NCBI GenBank assembly: GCA_020809705.1
Contig: CP085826.1
Coordinates: forward strand, 3,534,001-3,598,000
Source of the DNA: Calonectria ilicicola
Lineage: Eukaryota; Ascomycota; Sordariomycetes; Hypocreales; Nectriaceae
Length of the DNA stretch: 64,000 bases
Direction: 5' to 3'
How positions within the stretch are numbered: position 1 is the first letter of the stretch; each line of letters starts with the position of its first letter. This document shows positions 1 through 12,233 of the stretch, one piece after another. The position numbers and the translations under genes were made by a program. Under the pieces are notes generated by a model. The model ran no database searches and was not told where the DNA came from. It saw only the letters and a program-made list of their open reading frames with translations.

Positions 1-888
1 TGTGCTATCCTTCTTGCCTCTCTCTTCTGCAACCCAGTGCAAGAACATGTCGACATCTTTTGCAATCTGTCCCGGCACTGCCAGCCGCTGTACCCACAGT
101 GGCAAAACGCCTCCGCCGTTGGATGCCGTCCCCATTGTCCACTCGATTTTGGTTCCGTCTGCAACCTCCTTCACCAGCTCGACGCTCGTGTACGAAGCTC
201 TCACAATTCCCTTGTTCTCATCCTTGCAACCATCGCCCGGTCGGGTTACTATCTGCACAACAACAAACTCGCGCCGCCCGCGGACTGCCGCTGTTGCCTG
301 CAGCACGGGGAACAAGCGCTTATCCAACGGCCCAGGCAGCTGATGTATTGACTCCTCGCTCTTCAGCGTCCAGTCGATCCACGTTGCGCCGCCGGCTTCG
401 ACCTCGACGCCCGCACAATCCCATTCGTGGTGCAGCTTTGTGCTGACAATGTTGGGTGTAAAAGCAAGCTCGGCTTCAGCGTGCTTGTCCTTGAAGCAGC
501 GCACAAACTCATCCCATGACGCGGATCCCCTAGTAGCCTTGTCCTCGTGTACACTTCGCCGCAGTGCCCACGATTCTGGCCGAAGATGGGCAGCTCTAAT
601 GCCATGCGGTTTATGCTTTTCGATAGTGGCGCGTAAGCTATCAGCTGTGACAGTTCGTTCATATAGCTGAACGGATGCCGTAGAATGAGTAAATGATTTC
701 AAAGGCCCGCGTTTCCACAGCGTACTGTTACTGGAAGGTTGGTTTGGAACACTGTTGATGAATGGTAGTGCCTCATTGATAATGTTACTGAGCAACAGCT
801 TCAGTTCTTCTCCCTTGGCGTCAGCGGGTGGGAGTTGAGAGGGGTCAATACCCCATAGGCGAACCAAAGGGCCGCGCGCTTCATCCAT
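1..888 (-). CDS. DUF3074 (START-like) domain protein, C-terminus cut by window edge
   Basis: The minus-strand frame is open from an ATG at 888 to base 1 (296 codons, no stop), so the 3' end lies outside the window. The protein begins with a GPLVRLWGID segment and continues through RRSVHEDKA, WDEFVRCFKD, HEWDCAGVEVE, PLDKRLFPVLQATAA and EFVVVQIV. This order of motifs is what I recall of the fungal DUF3074 family, which has a predicted START-like lipid-binding fold; no biochemical role is established for it to my knowledge. The chosen ATG has a purine at -3. An in-frame TGA lies about 24 codons upstream, so the start cannot move far without an upstream exon. It is tandem with CYP51 on the same strand. 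The family call is from memory of motifs, not a search. Confidence 0.75.
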   Translation of the reverse strand, partial: MDEARGPLVRLWGIDPSQLPPADAKGEELKLLLSNIINEALPFINSVPNQPSSNSTLWKRGPLKSFTHSTASVQLYERTVTADSLRATIEKHKPHGIRAAHLRPESWALRRSVHEDKATRGSASWDEFVRCFKDKHAEAELAFTPNIVSTKLHHEWDCAGVEVEAGGATWIDWTLKSEESIHQLPGPLDKRLFPVLQATAAVRGRREFVVVQIVTRPGDGCKDENKGIVRASYTSVELVKEVADGTKIEWTMGTASNGGGVLPLWVQRLAVPGQIAKDVDMFLHWVAEERGKKDST

Positions 889-1444
889 TTCAATTTTCTT
901 TATTTTCTTGTAGGCTGGGTCACTTAATTTATCTTCCAAATTGAATGCGTATGAGGGAGGATTTCAGCTACTTCGAAGTCGCATATCGTGTTGAGCCAGA
1001 GTATGCTAACCACTTATTCCAGTGTGTCAAAACAATATATTCATCAAGCCATACTGCGACAATAGGTGAGGGTTATTTTATCATCATTGCGAATGTTCAG
1101 GAACTGGATGAAATGAAGGCAACACAGATGACCGGATATCATGGGTGAGTGAGTCTGCTAAGTGGGGTTAATCGGATGTATCTGTGCCGATTATCAGGGT
1201 GATCTTACAAGGAGAAACTTAAATAAAACATGTCACACCAATCCCAACCAGGATGGAAATACAAAAGAAGCTCTTTTTTAACAATTTTTCTTATTAAAAT
1301 ATGTAAATATACTACCGGGCCTTTTTACCGGCAATGCAAACCAGAATTTGTCTTTTCATACCAGCCCATTCATTATGCTCAACTCATCCAGCGCGCTCGC
1401 TGCATTGCTGCTTATGTACAAGATTGTTTTCGTTTCAACATACT
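889..1444. other. Intergenic: CYP51 3' flank / DUF3074 gene promoter
   Basis: This is a 556-bp AT-leaning gap between the CYP51 stop and the DUF3074 ATG. It should hold the CYP51 3' UTR and the promoter of the downstream gene. The last 20 nt before the DUF3074 ATG are A-rich. A 67-codon open frame at 945-1148 on plus has no recognisable features, and I treat it as chance. Confidence 0.5.
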
Positions 1445-3194
<1,750 letters not shown>

Positions 3195-3536
3195 GTTGAA
3201 AAGGCAGCGGCCGAGGGGGTTGTTGCGTCGGTGGGAGGCGTGTAGCTGTGCAAGTCCCTAGGCGGAAGAATGAATGGCGACCGATGGTGAAAGAAAAGAG
3301 AGACCCGAGGGCGAAGATGAGGAGGATGCCCGCTCTTCAAGTACCTTGGCGAGACAGGTGAGGAGGATGGGATGGGAGAAAGGAAGAATGCAAAGCGCGA
3401 AGGAGATTAACTGATATGTAATTGCCCGCCCGTCGTTTTTTCCGACAAGGGGACCTGACTACTGTACACAAATTATTATGTCCAGCGGCCTGGCAAGGGG
3501 GAAAGAGGCTTGGGTGGGGAGGTGCCAACCCGTCAG

Positions 3537-3546
3537 TTGGGGTGAT
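3537..3546 (-). promoter_or_regulatory. SRE-like box upstream of CYP51
   Basis: The minus strand reads ATCACCCCAA, matching 9 of 10 positions of the sterol regulatory element ATCACCCCAC bound by SREBP-type bHLH factors (SrbA in filamentous fungi). It lies about 343 nt upstream of the CYP51 ATG, a plausible promoter distance. Ergosterol genes are known SREBP targets in several fungi, but binding here is inferred from one short match. Confidence 0.4.
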
Positions 3547-5650
3547 GAAGACGCGACCCACTCCTGGGCGATCCAGCAGACCGCAGTCCAGTCCGCTACC
3601 AAGTACATCTAGTATTCGTATGCGATGCGACCGTCTGGTATGTCACAAGCTACCTCCTCCACGACGGACCAGTAGGCGGTGTGCTTTCAAACAGGCTACA
3701 ACACCACCTCATTCCCCCCTACGAGGCCCATTAGGCGGGCTCCGAGCTGTGCCGTCGGGACAGCCAACCCAGCTCTGCGCAGGACGACGTGGGAAAAAAA
3801 ATCCCCTGTGATGCTGCAGTGAACGATGCTTTACGGGTACGGGACAGGTTGCGTGTGGTGCCTGACAATTACCCATTTCGGCTCCCTGTCTTGCACGGCA
3901 CTGGCACTAGATGCACAGACAGCCGATAATCTAAAGGAGTATGCGACATCCCATTGGCCCTTCGTATTCGTATCTCACAGCAAACGAGATCCCCCACCAC
4001 ACTCCCTTTTACCTGCGCACCAATAATCTCGTCCGTTGGTTGTCCACGCCAAATAAACAGAGTCTCCCTCAGCGTTTTCCATGACAGTGGCAGTGACGGC
4101 AACAGTATCGCGTCTCGTCTTTGTCTTGGCCGTATCGATAGCGGGGGTTCGCAATTGCACATGATGTGATCTCTTCGCCATTGGGGTTGGCGCCGTCCAT
4201 CGTCCCAGATGCCACGGTCGATTCCGTCTCCCTGGCCAGCTAGCCCCCTGTTTGTGGGCTCTGGCGCGGCTCTTGGTTTTCATGTTATTTTATTTCCCAC
4301 GTTTGGCCTGATGTTGCTGTTCTTCACCGCAAGCAGACACTGCCCATTGTGTAATAAGGGTCCCTCCAATCCCCAGAAATGGGCTGATGGATGAATTGCC
4401 AACAGCATTGCTGATTGGGTTTGCGCCTGTGCAGGTCCCGAATAAGAACTCGACACTGGTTTTTTTTTTTACTCCTTTCCTGTCACCGCCCTCAACCACC
4501 CCGTGCGCCGTGCTTGTTTCTTTTTTGTCAGTTCCCCTTCCCAGTCCCGATCCCTGATGAACCCGATGAATAAGACCATTTTCTTGCCCTGCCAATTGGT
4601 CAATGGCTGGCTGTTTTCTTGTTGGCTCTGCCCTACGTAAAAACGCCACATCTTCCATGTCAGCATCACATGCTGTTGTTCCCAATAGTTACAACGTTGG
4701 AGGACAAACCAAAGATAAACCAGCTGCTGCTAGAGGGGCATTCACAACTCAATGGCTTTCATGGACATATCTATTAGACTGCCATCTCCGTAGCCATCAA
4801 TTCCAAAATAATAGTCGTAAAATTATGATGACATCTGCCATCAGCTTGCAAAGTCAATGGCGGATTATGGCGCCAGCAAAGGAAGATCCCCCTGCCTCCA
4901 ACAGGGCCATCTCTCGTCTATCCAACATCGTACCTTTCGCGCCTCGTCCTATCCCATCCCATCCAATTCAAACCTCCAGGCCATCCCATCCCGGATCGTT
5001 CCGATCATCGACTGCCGTACCTACGCCCCGCTGGTGGGCTGACATGCTGGCGACGCACGACCCCTTAACGCGCAACATTTTACAGCCAAGCGGCTCTCCC
5101 CGCCGCCCCTCCGTATTCGGGACGGCGCCCTTCTCGGTGCGGGTGCGGGCGCGTGGCCCTGAAACCCCAGACGTGTCCCGACCCGGCGCCCAGAACCCAA
5201 AACCCCCGGCAGCCACGCCTCCGACGATCCGTGCAATGCCGTCAATCCCCCCCCCCAGCGGACCAGATACCCGGACAAGGGGGCGCTCCGGGACATCAGA
5301 CGACTGTCAGATTGGCCCGGCGTCTGCACGCGACAGCGGGTTCGTGCTCGTGATTTCAATAATGCCTTCCTCGTGAGTGGCTGCTCCCCTACCCAGAGCT
5401 GTCCTAAGTTAGCTAGACCTGGCCAGCTCCAAGCAGCTTCAAGTCTAAAAACCGTGCCATGTGTATCCGCCCGCAATCCTAATGCCATCCCACGGCCACC
5501 GAGCGGCAGTGGCGTGAAAGCCATGCTCGCTCATCGATATAAGATTAAACCCGATGCTCTGAGTAAAACGCCAGCCATTGCTGACTCAACTGTGACAGCT
5601 CGGGTGTTGATCGACAGGAGGTCTACCTACCATAATCCTCAGGGTCAACA

Positions 5651-6191
5651 GACAAGCGGGGGACAGAAAACACGAGACACCAAAATCTATTAGACGCCTC
5701 TTCTTCGCATAAAAACCTCAAGAAAAACACACATTAATACAAAGGGATACATGTAGCCCTATGATTATTGTGTATTCTTTAAATTAGGATTTTCTTGAGC
5801 GCTTGATGTTGTATGTAGCTCATTTTGGATGTTGGTTTTGGGAGGAAATTGTACAGACCTCCCTTTCAAAAGTGATGTCCCGAGCTAATGACGCCTCCTT
5901 CTTTGACCCTGGTTAAATACCTCGGGGTACACAACGAGCAACCAAGCTACACAACAACAAGCGCTACAGTTCCTATATTTTTAGTGATAATAGGCAGCTG
6001 AGAAAATTTTACCTCGCCTAAATGCGCTATAATATAGAGCTTGCAATAGCGGCTTGGTTTTTCTGTTGTATTTAGTGTATTTTTTCTGATAAAAAGCAAT
6101 GTGTGGCTTGGTTGCAGGACATCACTTTTGAAAGGGAGGTCTGTATGTGGAGCTGATTTTGGTGTCTCATGTTTTCTGTCCCCCGCTTGAC
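5651..6191. repeat. Nested fold-back (inverted-repeat) element, MITE-like relic
   Basis: Several segments pair in inverted order. 5651-5687 pairs with 6155-6191 (37 nt, 2 mismatches). 5852-5880 pairs with 6117-6145 (29 nt, perfect). 5938-5952 pairs with 6101-6115 (15 nt, 1 mismatch). Inside, 5799-5820 pairs with 5945-5964, and 5720-5745 resembles the complement of 6069-6090. On the right the outer two blocks are 9 nt apart; on the left they are 164 nt apart, so one arm has gained or lost sequence. The outer ends are GACAAGCGGGGGACAG and its complement. No transposase frame is present and I cannot assign a target-site duplication. A degenerate non-autonomous DNA transposon is the simplest reading. 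Confidence 0.65.
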
Positions 6192-6957
6192 AGGTATCTT
6201 TCGTTCTTCTCACTTTCAGTTAACTCATTGAGATGTGCAATATTCCTCGTCACGTCCCTTGCTGCTAGAAACACTCTACTTACAAAATACCTACAATTTA
6301 TCTGCTACCATTCTCCTCGCTCCCATAATAAAACAGACATCTCGGGTCGGCCCCCTTTTCTCGTTGTGACCCTGCTATCGTCAGCTTCCGAGCAACTTTG
6401 TCTCTACCCTAAAATATAACTCGGCCGTATCATTGAGATACTTCTACACTAGTTGTGCCACTCGCTTAATCTAGTGCGTGCCGTGACCACAAGGACGAAT
6501 CATAGGACAGGAATAACTCATCCCCCCCAAAAAACCACATAAGCACAAGTTGGAGCCATAGAGTAGAATCGCCAACGCCTTTGATTCAAACATCTACCTA
6601 ATGAGATACTTGATTCATAATGATTAACTCGAGTATATCGATCTTACTCGCCAAGAAGCCAAAGTGTATCCGAGCCAATTTCCAAATACCCCCAAAATCA
6701 ACATACTACCGTCACACATTTCCTATCCGGGTCCAATAAAGAAAGCAACGCCAAGCAGAGCTGAAAAGAAAGTAAGAAAAAAGGATGGGGGGAATAGCTT
6801 TAATGGACCGTGGCTTGCGTATCTCGTGAGGGTTCATCACTCGTCAACCATAAACACCCTCCAGGCCCTCCTAGAGTTCGCTCCTTGGAACGGAGACCTG
6901 CCGCTCCACCGAGTTCCAAGCAAAGGAATGAAGAACAAATAATATAGCTAGGTATCT

Positions 6958-8241
6958 TTAAGCAACAATGCTCTTTCCCACAGCTCCCCATCGCAGCTTT
7001 CGCAATCCACTGCTGGACGATCGAATAACTTCGCTTCCGCAGGAGGTGGTCTCATTAACGCTGCTGACGCTGCCAACACTAGCCGCAAGTGCTTCTTGTT
7101 TTCCAACTTCGCGTCCGATGACATAGCCAGCTCCGAAACCAACGACTGACACTAGAACGACCACCCCAGCGCTGACCACCCATGTAAGCAGGGTAGGCGA
7201 GATGATTCCGTCCTCGGCCTGGGCCGCCTTCTTCTTCTTAGAAGACCGTGGCGCCGAGCCGGTCGCGGCCCCGTGCCTAGCCTTCTCCGCAGATGCGGAT
7301 CTGCTTGATGAGGCCCGTTTTCGGGGTGGAGACTGCGTCGCATGTCGTGCACGTTGGGCCCGCCGGGGCTCCGCATCCAACTCCGACTCCGGAACGAGTC
7401 GCAACTCCATGGGCTGCGTGCTAGGGCCCACACCGGTGTTGGCGACCCTCTGAGCCTCCGCTTCTTCCTTGGTCTTGGGAAGTCCACGCGCCGCAGCAGC
7501 GCATGAGAGGAGAGTTGTCAGGGACGCCCGTAGAGCAGCATCATTCTCCTCCCGAACCGATGGAGACATGAAGCTGGGACCTGGTTGGCGGGTTCGGGTC
7601 TGGGACCGTTGAGAAAACGAAGGGCGTGTAAATCCGCTGTGTGGATGAGGAGGCATAGTAGTGGCGTCAGAGTTTCTCCGTCTCACTGCTTGCTGTGATG
7701 GAGGGTGTGAAAAAGCATTTGGCTGTGGTCGAAACACGGGTTGATCATCAGAGACACGGCCGAGTGCAGTGACGTTGTCGCCATCCGAGTCGGCATCCGA
7801 GTTCATATCCGCGTCCTCCTCGGAAGGGTGCAAATGTTCGTTTGAGCTAGTGAGCAAGCGGTCCTCCTCACTTTCGCTCTCACTCTCCTCATATTCTTCC
7901 TGGCTGCTTGCCCCAGCAGTGGCGTGGATGGCCGTAGGCTGCTGAGGGAGCGACCTGGCGGATGGTTGCAGACGACGGCGACGCACATGGGGACTACCAA
8001 CGCGAAGTCCGGTCGTGACGATTTCATCACCGATGCTCGAGAGGGAAGATGAGGAAGGTTGAGAGGCGACTTCGACCCATGATTCTAGGCTTGTCAGCTG
8101 GGGAGCTATGGGATACAGGATAGGGGGCAGCAAACCATCATAGCGTCGCTGCGGTTGTGGGAGTCCTGGGCTTGACCATGTTCCAGCTCGCGACAGGCGG
8201 CTTCCTTGTCCTTGCCAGTTTTGACCTGTTTGCTCCTCCAT
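6958..8241 (-). CDS. Putative tail-anchored membrane protein of unknown function
   Basis: This single-exon gene of 427 aa belongs to no family I can name. The N-terminal two thirds is low-complexity and probably disordered. It holds a Ser/Glu-rich acidic stretch (EESESESEED), Arg-rich RRRR segments, and a moderately ordered block near ENDAALRASLTTLLSCAAAARGLPK-type sequence at about 235-262. A basic Lys run (SSKKKK) precedes one strong transmembrane helix at about 352-375 that ends in a glycine-rich GFGAGYVIG pattern, leaving a C-terminal tail of about 50 residues. There is no signal peptide, so the bulk is probably cytosolic or nuclear. The ordered block and helix look like the conserved core. 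Confidence 0.75.
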   Translation of the reverse strand: MEEQTGQNWQGQGSRLSRAGTWSSPGLPQPQRRYDGLLPPILYPIAPQLTSLESWVEVASQPSSSSLSSIGDEIVTTGLRVGSPHVRRRRLQPSARSLPQQPTAIHATAGASSQEEYEESESESEEDRLLTSSNEHLHPSEEDADMNSDADSDGDNVTALGRVSDDQPVFRPQPNAFSHPPSQQAVRRRNSDATTMPPHPHSGFTRPSFSQRSQTRTRQPGPSFMSPSVREENDAALRASLTTLLSCAAAARGLPKTKEEAEAQRVANTGVGPSTQPMELRLVPESELDAEPRRAQRARHATQSPPRKRASSSRSASAEKARHGAATGSAPRSSKKKKAAQAEDGIISPTLLTWVVSAGVVVLVSVVGFGAGYVIGREVGKQEALAASVGSVSSVNETTSCGSEVIRSSSSGLRKLRWGAVGKSIVA

Positions 8242-10581
8242 AGCGTATTATTGTTTGTGGTGATGAAGCGACTGATGTTTGTTTTCTGAACGATGGTTTA
8301 ACGGGAAATCCGCCGGAACGATAAACAGCTAGCTAGACCAGGTGCCAGCGCAACCAGGGGGATGCGGCAACCCCGCTTATCAGATAGTCCCTAGCCGAGT
8401 ATACAGCGGTCGGATATGGTGTTTTCGCGAGCGGAGAAGCTGCTGTGAGGTGGATGGAGGTTCAAGAGAAGAAAGAAAATCGAACAGGAAGAAAAAAAGG
8501 GAGGCTGTGAGGATGTTAGGACAGCGAAGTCGGGGCTGGGTCGGTGTGGGATGGCTCGAGTTGTGGTTTGGGTTGCCTTTGTTGGAGCACGAGAGCAGGC
8601 TCAGTTGCAGGTCGATAACCATCTATGTACTAGTACATCGGCAGTAGCGTGAGGACAGTGCGAGCGCATCACGCGCAATTGTCAGATCGCCAACGAGCCA
8701 CGTTCAGCACCCATCGCGTTTCTCTCCGCTTAGTACTGCCACCTGCGCCCGTTTGCCCATCATTTAAGGGCGACGACAGGCCCCAATCGCACTGTTCCGG
8801 GCGATCCTGGCAGCGTGATGTAGCCCTGCGCAAGTATTGATACACGGCCCCCGCCTGGCTCAGATGCACAACCAAGCTGGGGTCATGAGCACAAGCGGGG
8901 GTGCTGCTTGCCCAAAGCAGCCCGGAGGCTTGCACCCTTCTCGAATAGACATCCGCCTTCAGTGTCACTTTTGGGCACACGCGCCCGCGCAGGCGAAGTA
9001 AAGTAGCAAAACAGCGCCGGGGACAACGGCGGGCACAGTAACACATCCGCAACGAGCAACAAGGCGGCACTGCACGGCGGCATGCCGGGGTGTGCAACAG
9101 ATGCCTGCATTCGCACTCTTGCATGTATTGTGTCCATCCCGGCTAACATCAGAACAAGGCTTATCGATCTGCCAACCTACCTGATCTGAATCTAGTCGAG
9201 ACACAGCCCTGCCATTTCCCACCTTAGTTCTAGCTAAGATGGCATCATCATCCGCCGCCATCAGCTGGCGTGGCGGATGCCGTCCCATGCTGATGTTTCC
9301 ACGTCTGCGTCACCCTACCTCCCGAACAAGGACCCTCCTTGCGTGCATCACACACGCAACACTTACAAGTATTGTTATTACTATGTTAACTAACTGGTTT
9401 TTTGCTTGAACCACAGACAAAGAAAATAAAGAGGATAAAGACAGGGACCAAATGGACAAGTATGCTCCCAAAAAAAGAAGGAAGTTTAAAGAAGGTAAAA
9501 AAGGCCCGAACACAGCTACTTTTGTTGAGACCTTCGCTCCCCATCATGTCATCATGTTTAGGCCCCACCACCACCTACCAACGACGATCGCATGGAATGG
9601 AGGCAAATACGTAGGCAAGCACCGCTTGCTGATGCTTATTTGCCGATGCATACATACACACATGCATGGGATCTCTCAAAACATGCCACACACCAGTCTC
9701 AAACTTCCACGGGCGCCATCCCTAACGCGCCATGATCCGTATGTTCTGTCCGATCTATTGATAGGCTACAGGGTATTACTCGTCCCTACCCTAACGTTCA
9801 ATTATTTGGTCTCAGCCTTCAAGTGAGCCCATATTTCAGTCGGCTGCATCTACCGTTCAAACCTCAAACAGCTAAACACCTGACCTTGGGCCAAATCATG
9901 CGACTGCACTCGACTTATCATTACGACACATATATATCACTACATCCACTAGAGCCATGACGTCATATGATGATAAAAAACATGATTTAACTTTTATTAC
10001 GCCTCTACCTAGTATATGGGAGATGGGAAAGTCCATCAAATTATGGCAAAGCATTTGGTGGCAGGATACTTACCGATATAGAAACAAGAACCGATCGAGG
10101 TGCATCTGTACATATGGTAGCCACGGACTAGGTCAAGTCTGGCGAGCAAGACCTGTCGACGAGGTGGCGTTTCGAAAAGCCCCCAGGACCCTCAGAAGTA
10201 TTCGCATAAACCCAGCTTGGTCCCCTGCCCAAAGCCTCGCAGCAGCAGACGAGACAGCGGGAGATTCTTCCCAATAAGAGCCGACAAATCCCTCAGAAGC
10301 CCACGTGGTGTCTTGTCGACACAGCCAATAGTAGTGTTTCAAACCCCAACATCAAAAAGCCAACCGGCGCCATAGACAGCGTAGTCTGTATGATGCCACG
10401 AGCCCACGGTCCCAAAGTGAATTAGCCCCCAGGTCTGACATTGCTTCATGCTTGAAGCACATTCTCAAAGCCCACAGCTCCACGATGGAGCCCCAACTTG
10501 TTTCGAAAGGACAGCCCACAAAGCCCACTGTAGTGGTAAACCCGCTCAATGTACTTGGTTTGAAACCAACAAAGCCCACGT
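8242..10581. other. Intergenic: promoter of the 427-aa gene and 3' flank of the nucleolin gene
   Basis: This is a 2.3-kb gap. I see no coding region: the open frames here have no motif and overlap one another. The right end (10295-10579) carries repeated RGCCCAC words and a short hairpin next to the nucleolin stop, listed separately. Confidence 0.55.
10295..10579 (-). repeat. Repeated GTGGGCTTT-type words in the nucleolin 3' flank
   Basis: On the minus strand, which is the sense strand of the nucleolin-like gene, GTGGGCTTT occurs at 10579-10571, 10528-10520 and 10475-10467. Shorter GTGGGCT variants occur near 10519, 10408 and 10304. A 7-bp stem (TTGGTTT/AAACCAA) sits at 10555-10569, just after the stop. 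They could be 3'-UTR elements or chance clustering in a GC-rich flank. Confidence 0.35.
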
Positions 10582-12233
10582 TTAATCGAAAGAGATCTTG
10601 GTACCAGAGTAGCTGGGACCTCCTCGGTTTGAGCCACCGAAACCACCGCGGCCGCCACCACGGCCACCTCCACGACCGCCAAAGCCTCCGCGGCCACGGC
10701 CACCTCCACGGCCACCGCCGAAACCACCACCACCACCACCACGACCGCCGCCAAAACCACCACGGCCGCCGCCGCCATCACGCTGAGGGCGAGCACCGGC
10801 GAAGTCCAGGCGGACACTTCGGGACATTCTTCCGTTGCCAATGGGAGCACCATTCTTGGCCTGGAATACATTCTTGGCGTCTTCGACAGAGCTGAAAGTG
10901 ACATAGCCAAAGCCCTTCAGGTTACCGGAGTCACTATGTGGAATTAGTATGAGTTGGGGTCAAATGGAGAAAGTTCACACTTACGGGTCGGTAGGCAGAC
11001 GAACGCTGGCGACCTGGGCGACATCGCCGAAGAACTCGCGGACGACGTCCTCATCAACATCGAAAGGCAGGTTGCCTACGAACAGAGTATCGCTCTCAGG
11101 GCTGACATTGTCACCGTGCTTCTTGGCGCGGTCAGCAGCGCGGGCCTGGGGGTTGGCGTCGGCAGGACGAGCATTGGCATAGTCGAGGTTGATGGCACGG
11201 CCATCGAGCTCCTTGCCTTGCATGGTTTCGTAAGCCTTGGTGCAGGACTCAGTATCGCCGAAGTCGACATAACCGAAGCCACGGCTGCGGCCGGAGTCTC
11301 TCTCAGTCATGACACGAGCGCCGGTGAGACCCTCGATGTGCTTGAAGGCCTCGTAGAGAGTATCGTCGTCAACACCCCAGCTCAAGCTACCAGCGAACAG
11401 GGTAGTAGGACCGTCAGTCTTGGCCTTCTTGGGGGCCTCATCGATCTCGTCATCGGCCTTGCGCTTCTTGGAGGGAGCCTCCTCGGTCTTCTTGGCATCG
11501 GCTTCAGAGTCAGAGTCAGAGTCGTCAGAGTCGTCGCTGTCATCAGAGTCCTCCTCGGAGTCATCAGAGTCAGAGTTGTCAGAGTCCTTGGCCTGGAGAT
11601 TGAGTTAGTATTGGTATGAACAGGGCAGTTGTGAGAACAAACCTTTTCGGCGGCCTTGGCGGCGGGCTTCTTCTCAGCTTCCTTCTCAGACTCGGAATCA
11701 GAGTCGGAGTCAGAGTCGGCATCGGAGTCAGAGTCGTCAGAGTCAGAGGACTCAGCCTTAAGCTTGGCGCCCCCGTTGGTCTCGGGCTTCTTGGCTTCAG
11801 GCTTCTTAGCCTTAGGCTTCTCATCTTCAGATGAGTCGCTGTCAGAACCAGAGTCGCTGTCGGACTCAGACTCGGACTCGGACTCGGATTCAGAGGCAGC
11901 GGCCTTGGCCTTGCCGTTAGCCTTGCCGTTGGTGGCGGCCTTCTTAGCCTTAGGCTTCTCCTCCTCAGAAGAATCGGAGTCAGAGCTCTCAGCCTCAGAC
12001 TCGCTAGACTCCTCCTCTTCCTCAGAGGACTCGTCAGAAGACTCGGGCTCGACAACCTTCTTCTTCTTCTTGGAGACCTCCTTCTCCTTCACAACCTTCT
12101 TAGCGGCAGCCTTGGCCACCTCCTTGGCCTTGGCCTTGGAAGACTGGGAAGACTTGGTAACGCCACCAGACTTGACAGAGGTGAGAGCCTCGGCCTTAGC
12201 CTTCTTGGTATCCTTAGTCTTTGACTTGGCCAT
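10582..12233 (-). CDS. nsr1: Nucleolin-like ribosome biogenesis protein (Nsr1/Gar2 type)
   Basis: Exons 12233-11643, 11592-10985 and 10933-10582 give 516 aa. Intron 1 has a TACTAAC branch site. The protein has a Lys-rich start, long alternating Ser/Asp/Glu tracts with basic KPKAKK blocks (about 60-230), two RRM domains (about 260-335 with TTLFAGSLSWG and RGFGYVDF; about 366-445 with TLFVGNLPFD and KGFGYVTF), and a C-terminal Gly/Arg RGG tail. That architecture is diagnostic of nucleolin/Nsr1/Gar2, which acts in pre-rRNA processing and 40S assembly in the nucleolus. Intron 2 splits RRM2. The acidic Ser tracts are likely CK2 targets. The gene is divergent from the complex I gene at 12679, with a 445-bp shared upstream region. 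Confidence 0.95.

Larger units (their letters stand above)
3195..6957. other. Intergenic: long CYP51 upstream region and fold-back repeat
   Basis: This is a 3.8-kb gap with no convincing gene. The CYP51-proximal part carries a pyrimidine-rich leader on the minus strand and an SRE-like sequence. Around 4950-4990 there are short CATCC runs. From 5651 to 6191 lies a nested inverted repeat, annotated separately. Open frames of up to 257 codons (4603-5376) have low-information composition and no domain, so I do not call them. Confidence 0.6.

Noticed and set aside
945..1148. 67-codon plus-strand frame beside the DUF3074 gene
   Set aside because: Short, no recognisable feature, and it overlaps the probable promoter of the minus-strand gene.
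4603..5376. 257-codon plus-strand open frame in the CYP51 upstream gap
   Set aside because: Composition is Pro/Arg/Ser-rich and changes abruptly, with no domain or splice support. It overlaps other frames of similar quality on the minus strand.
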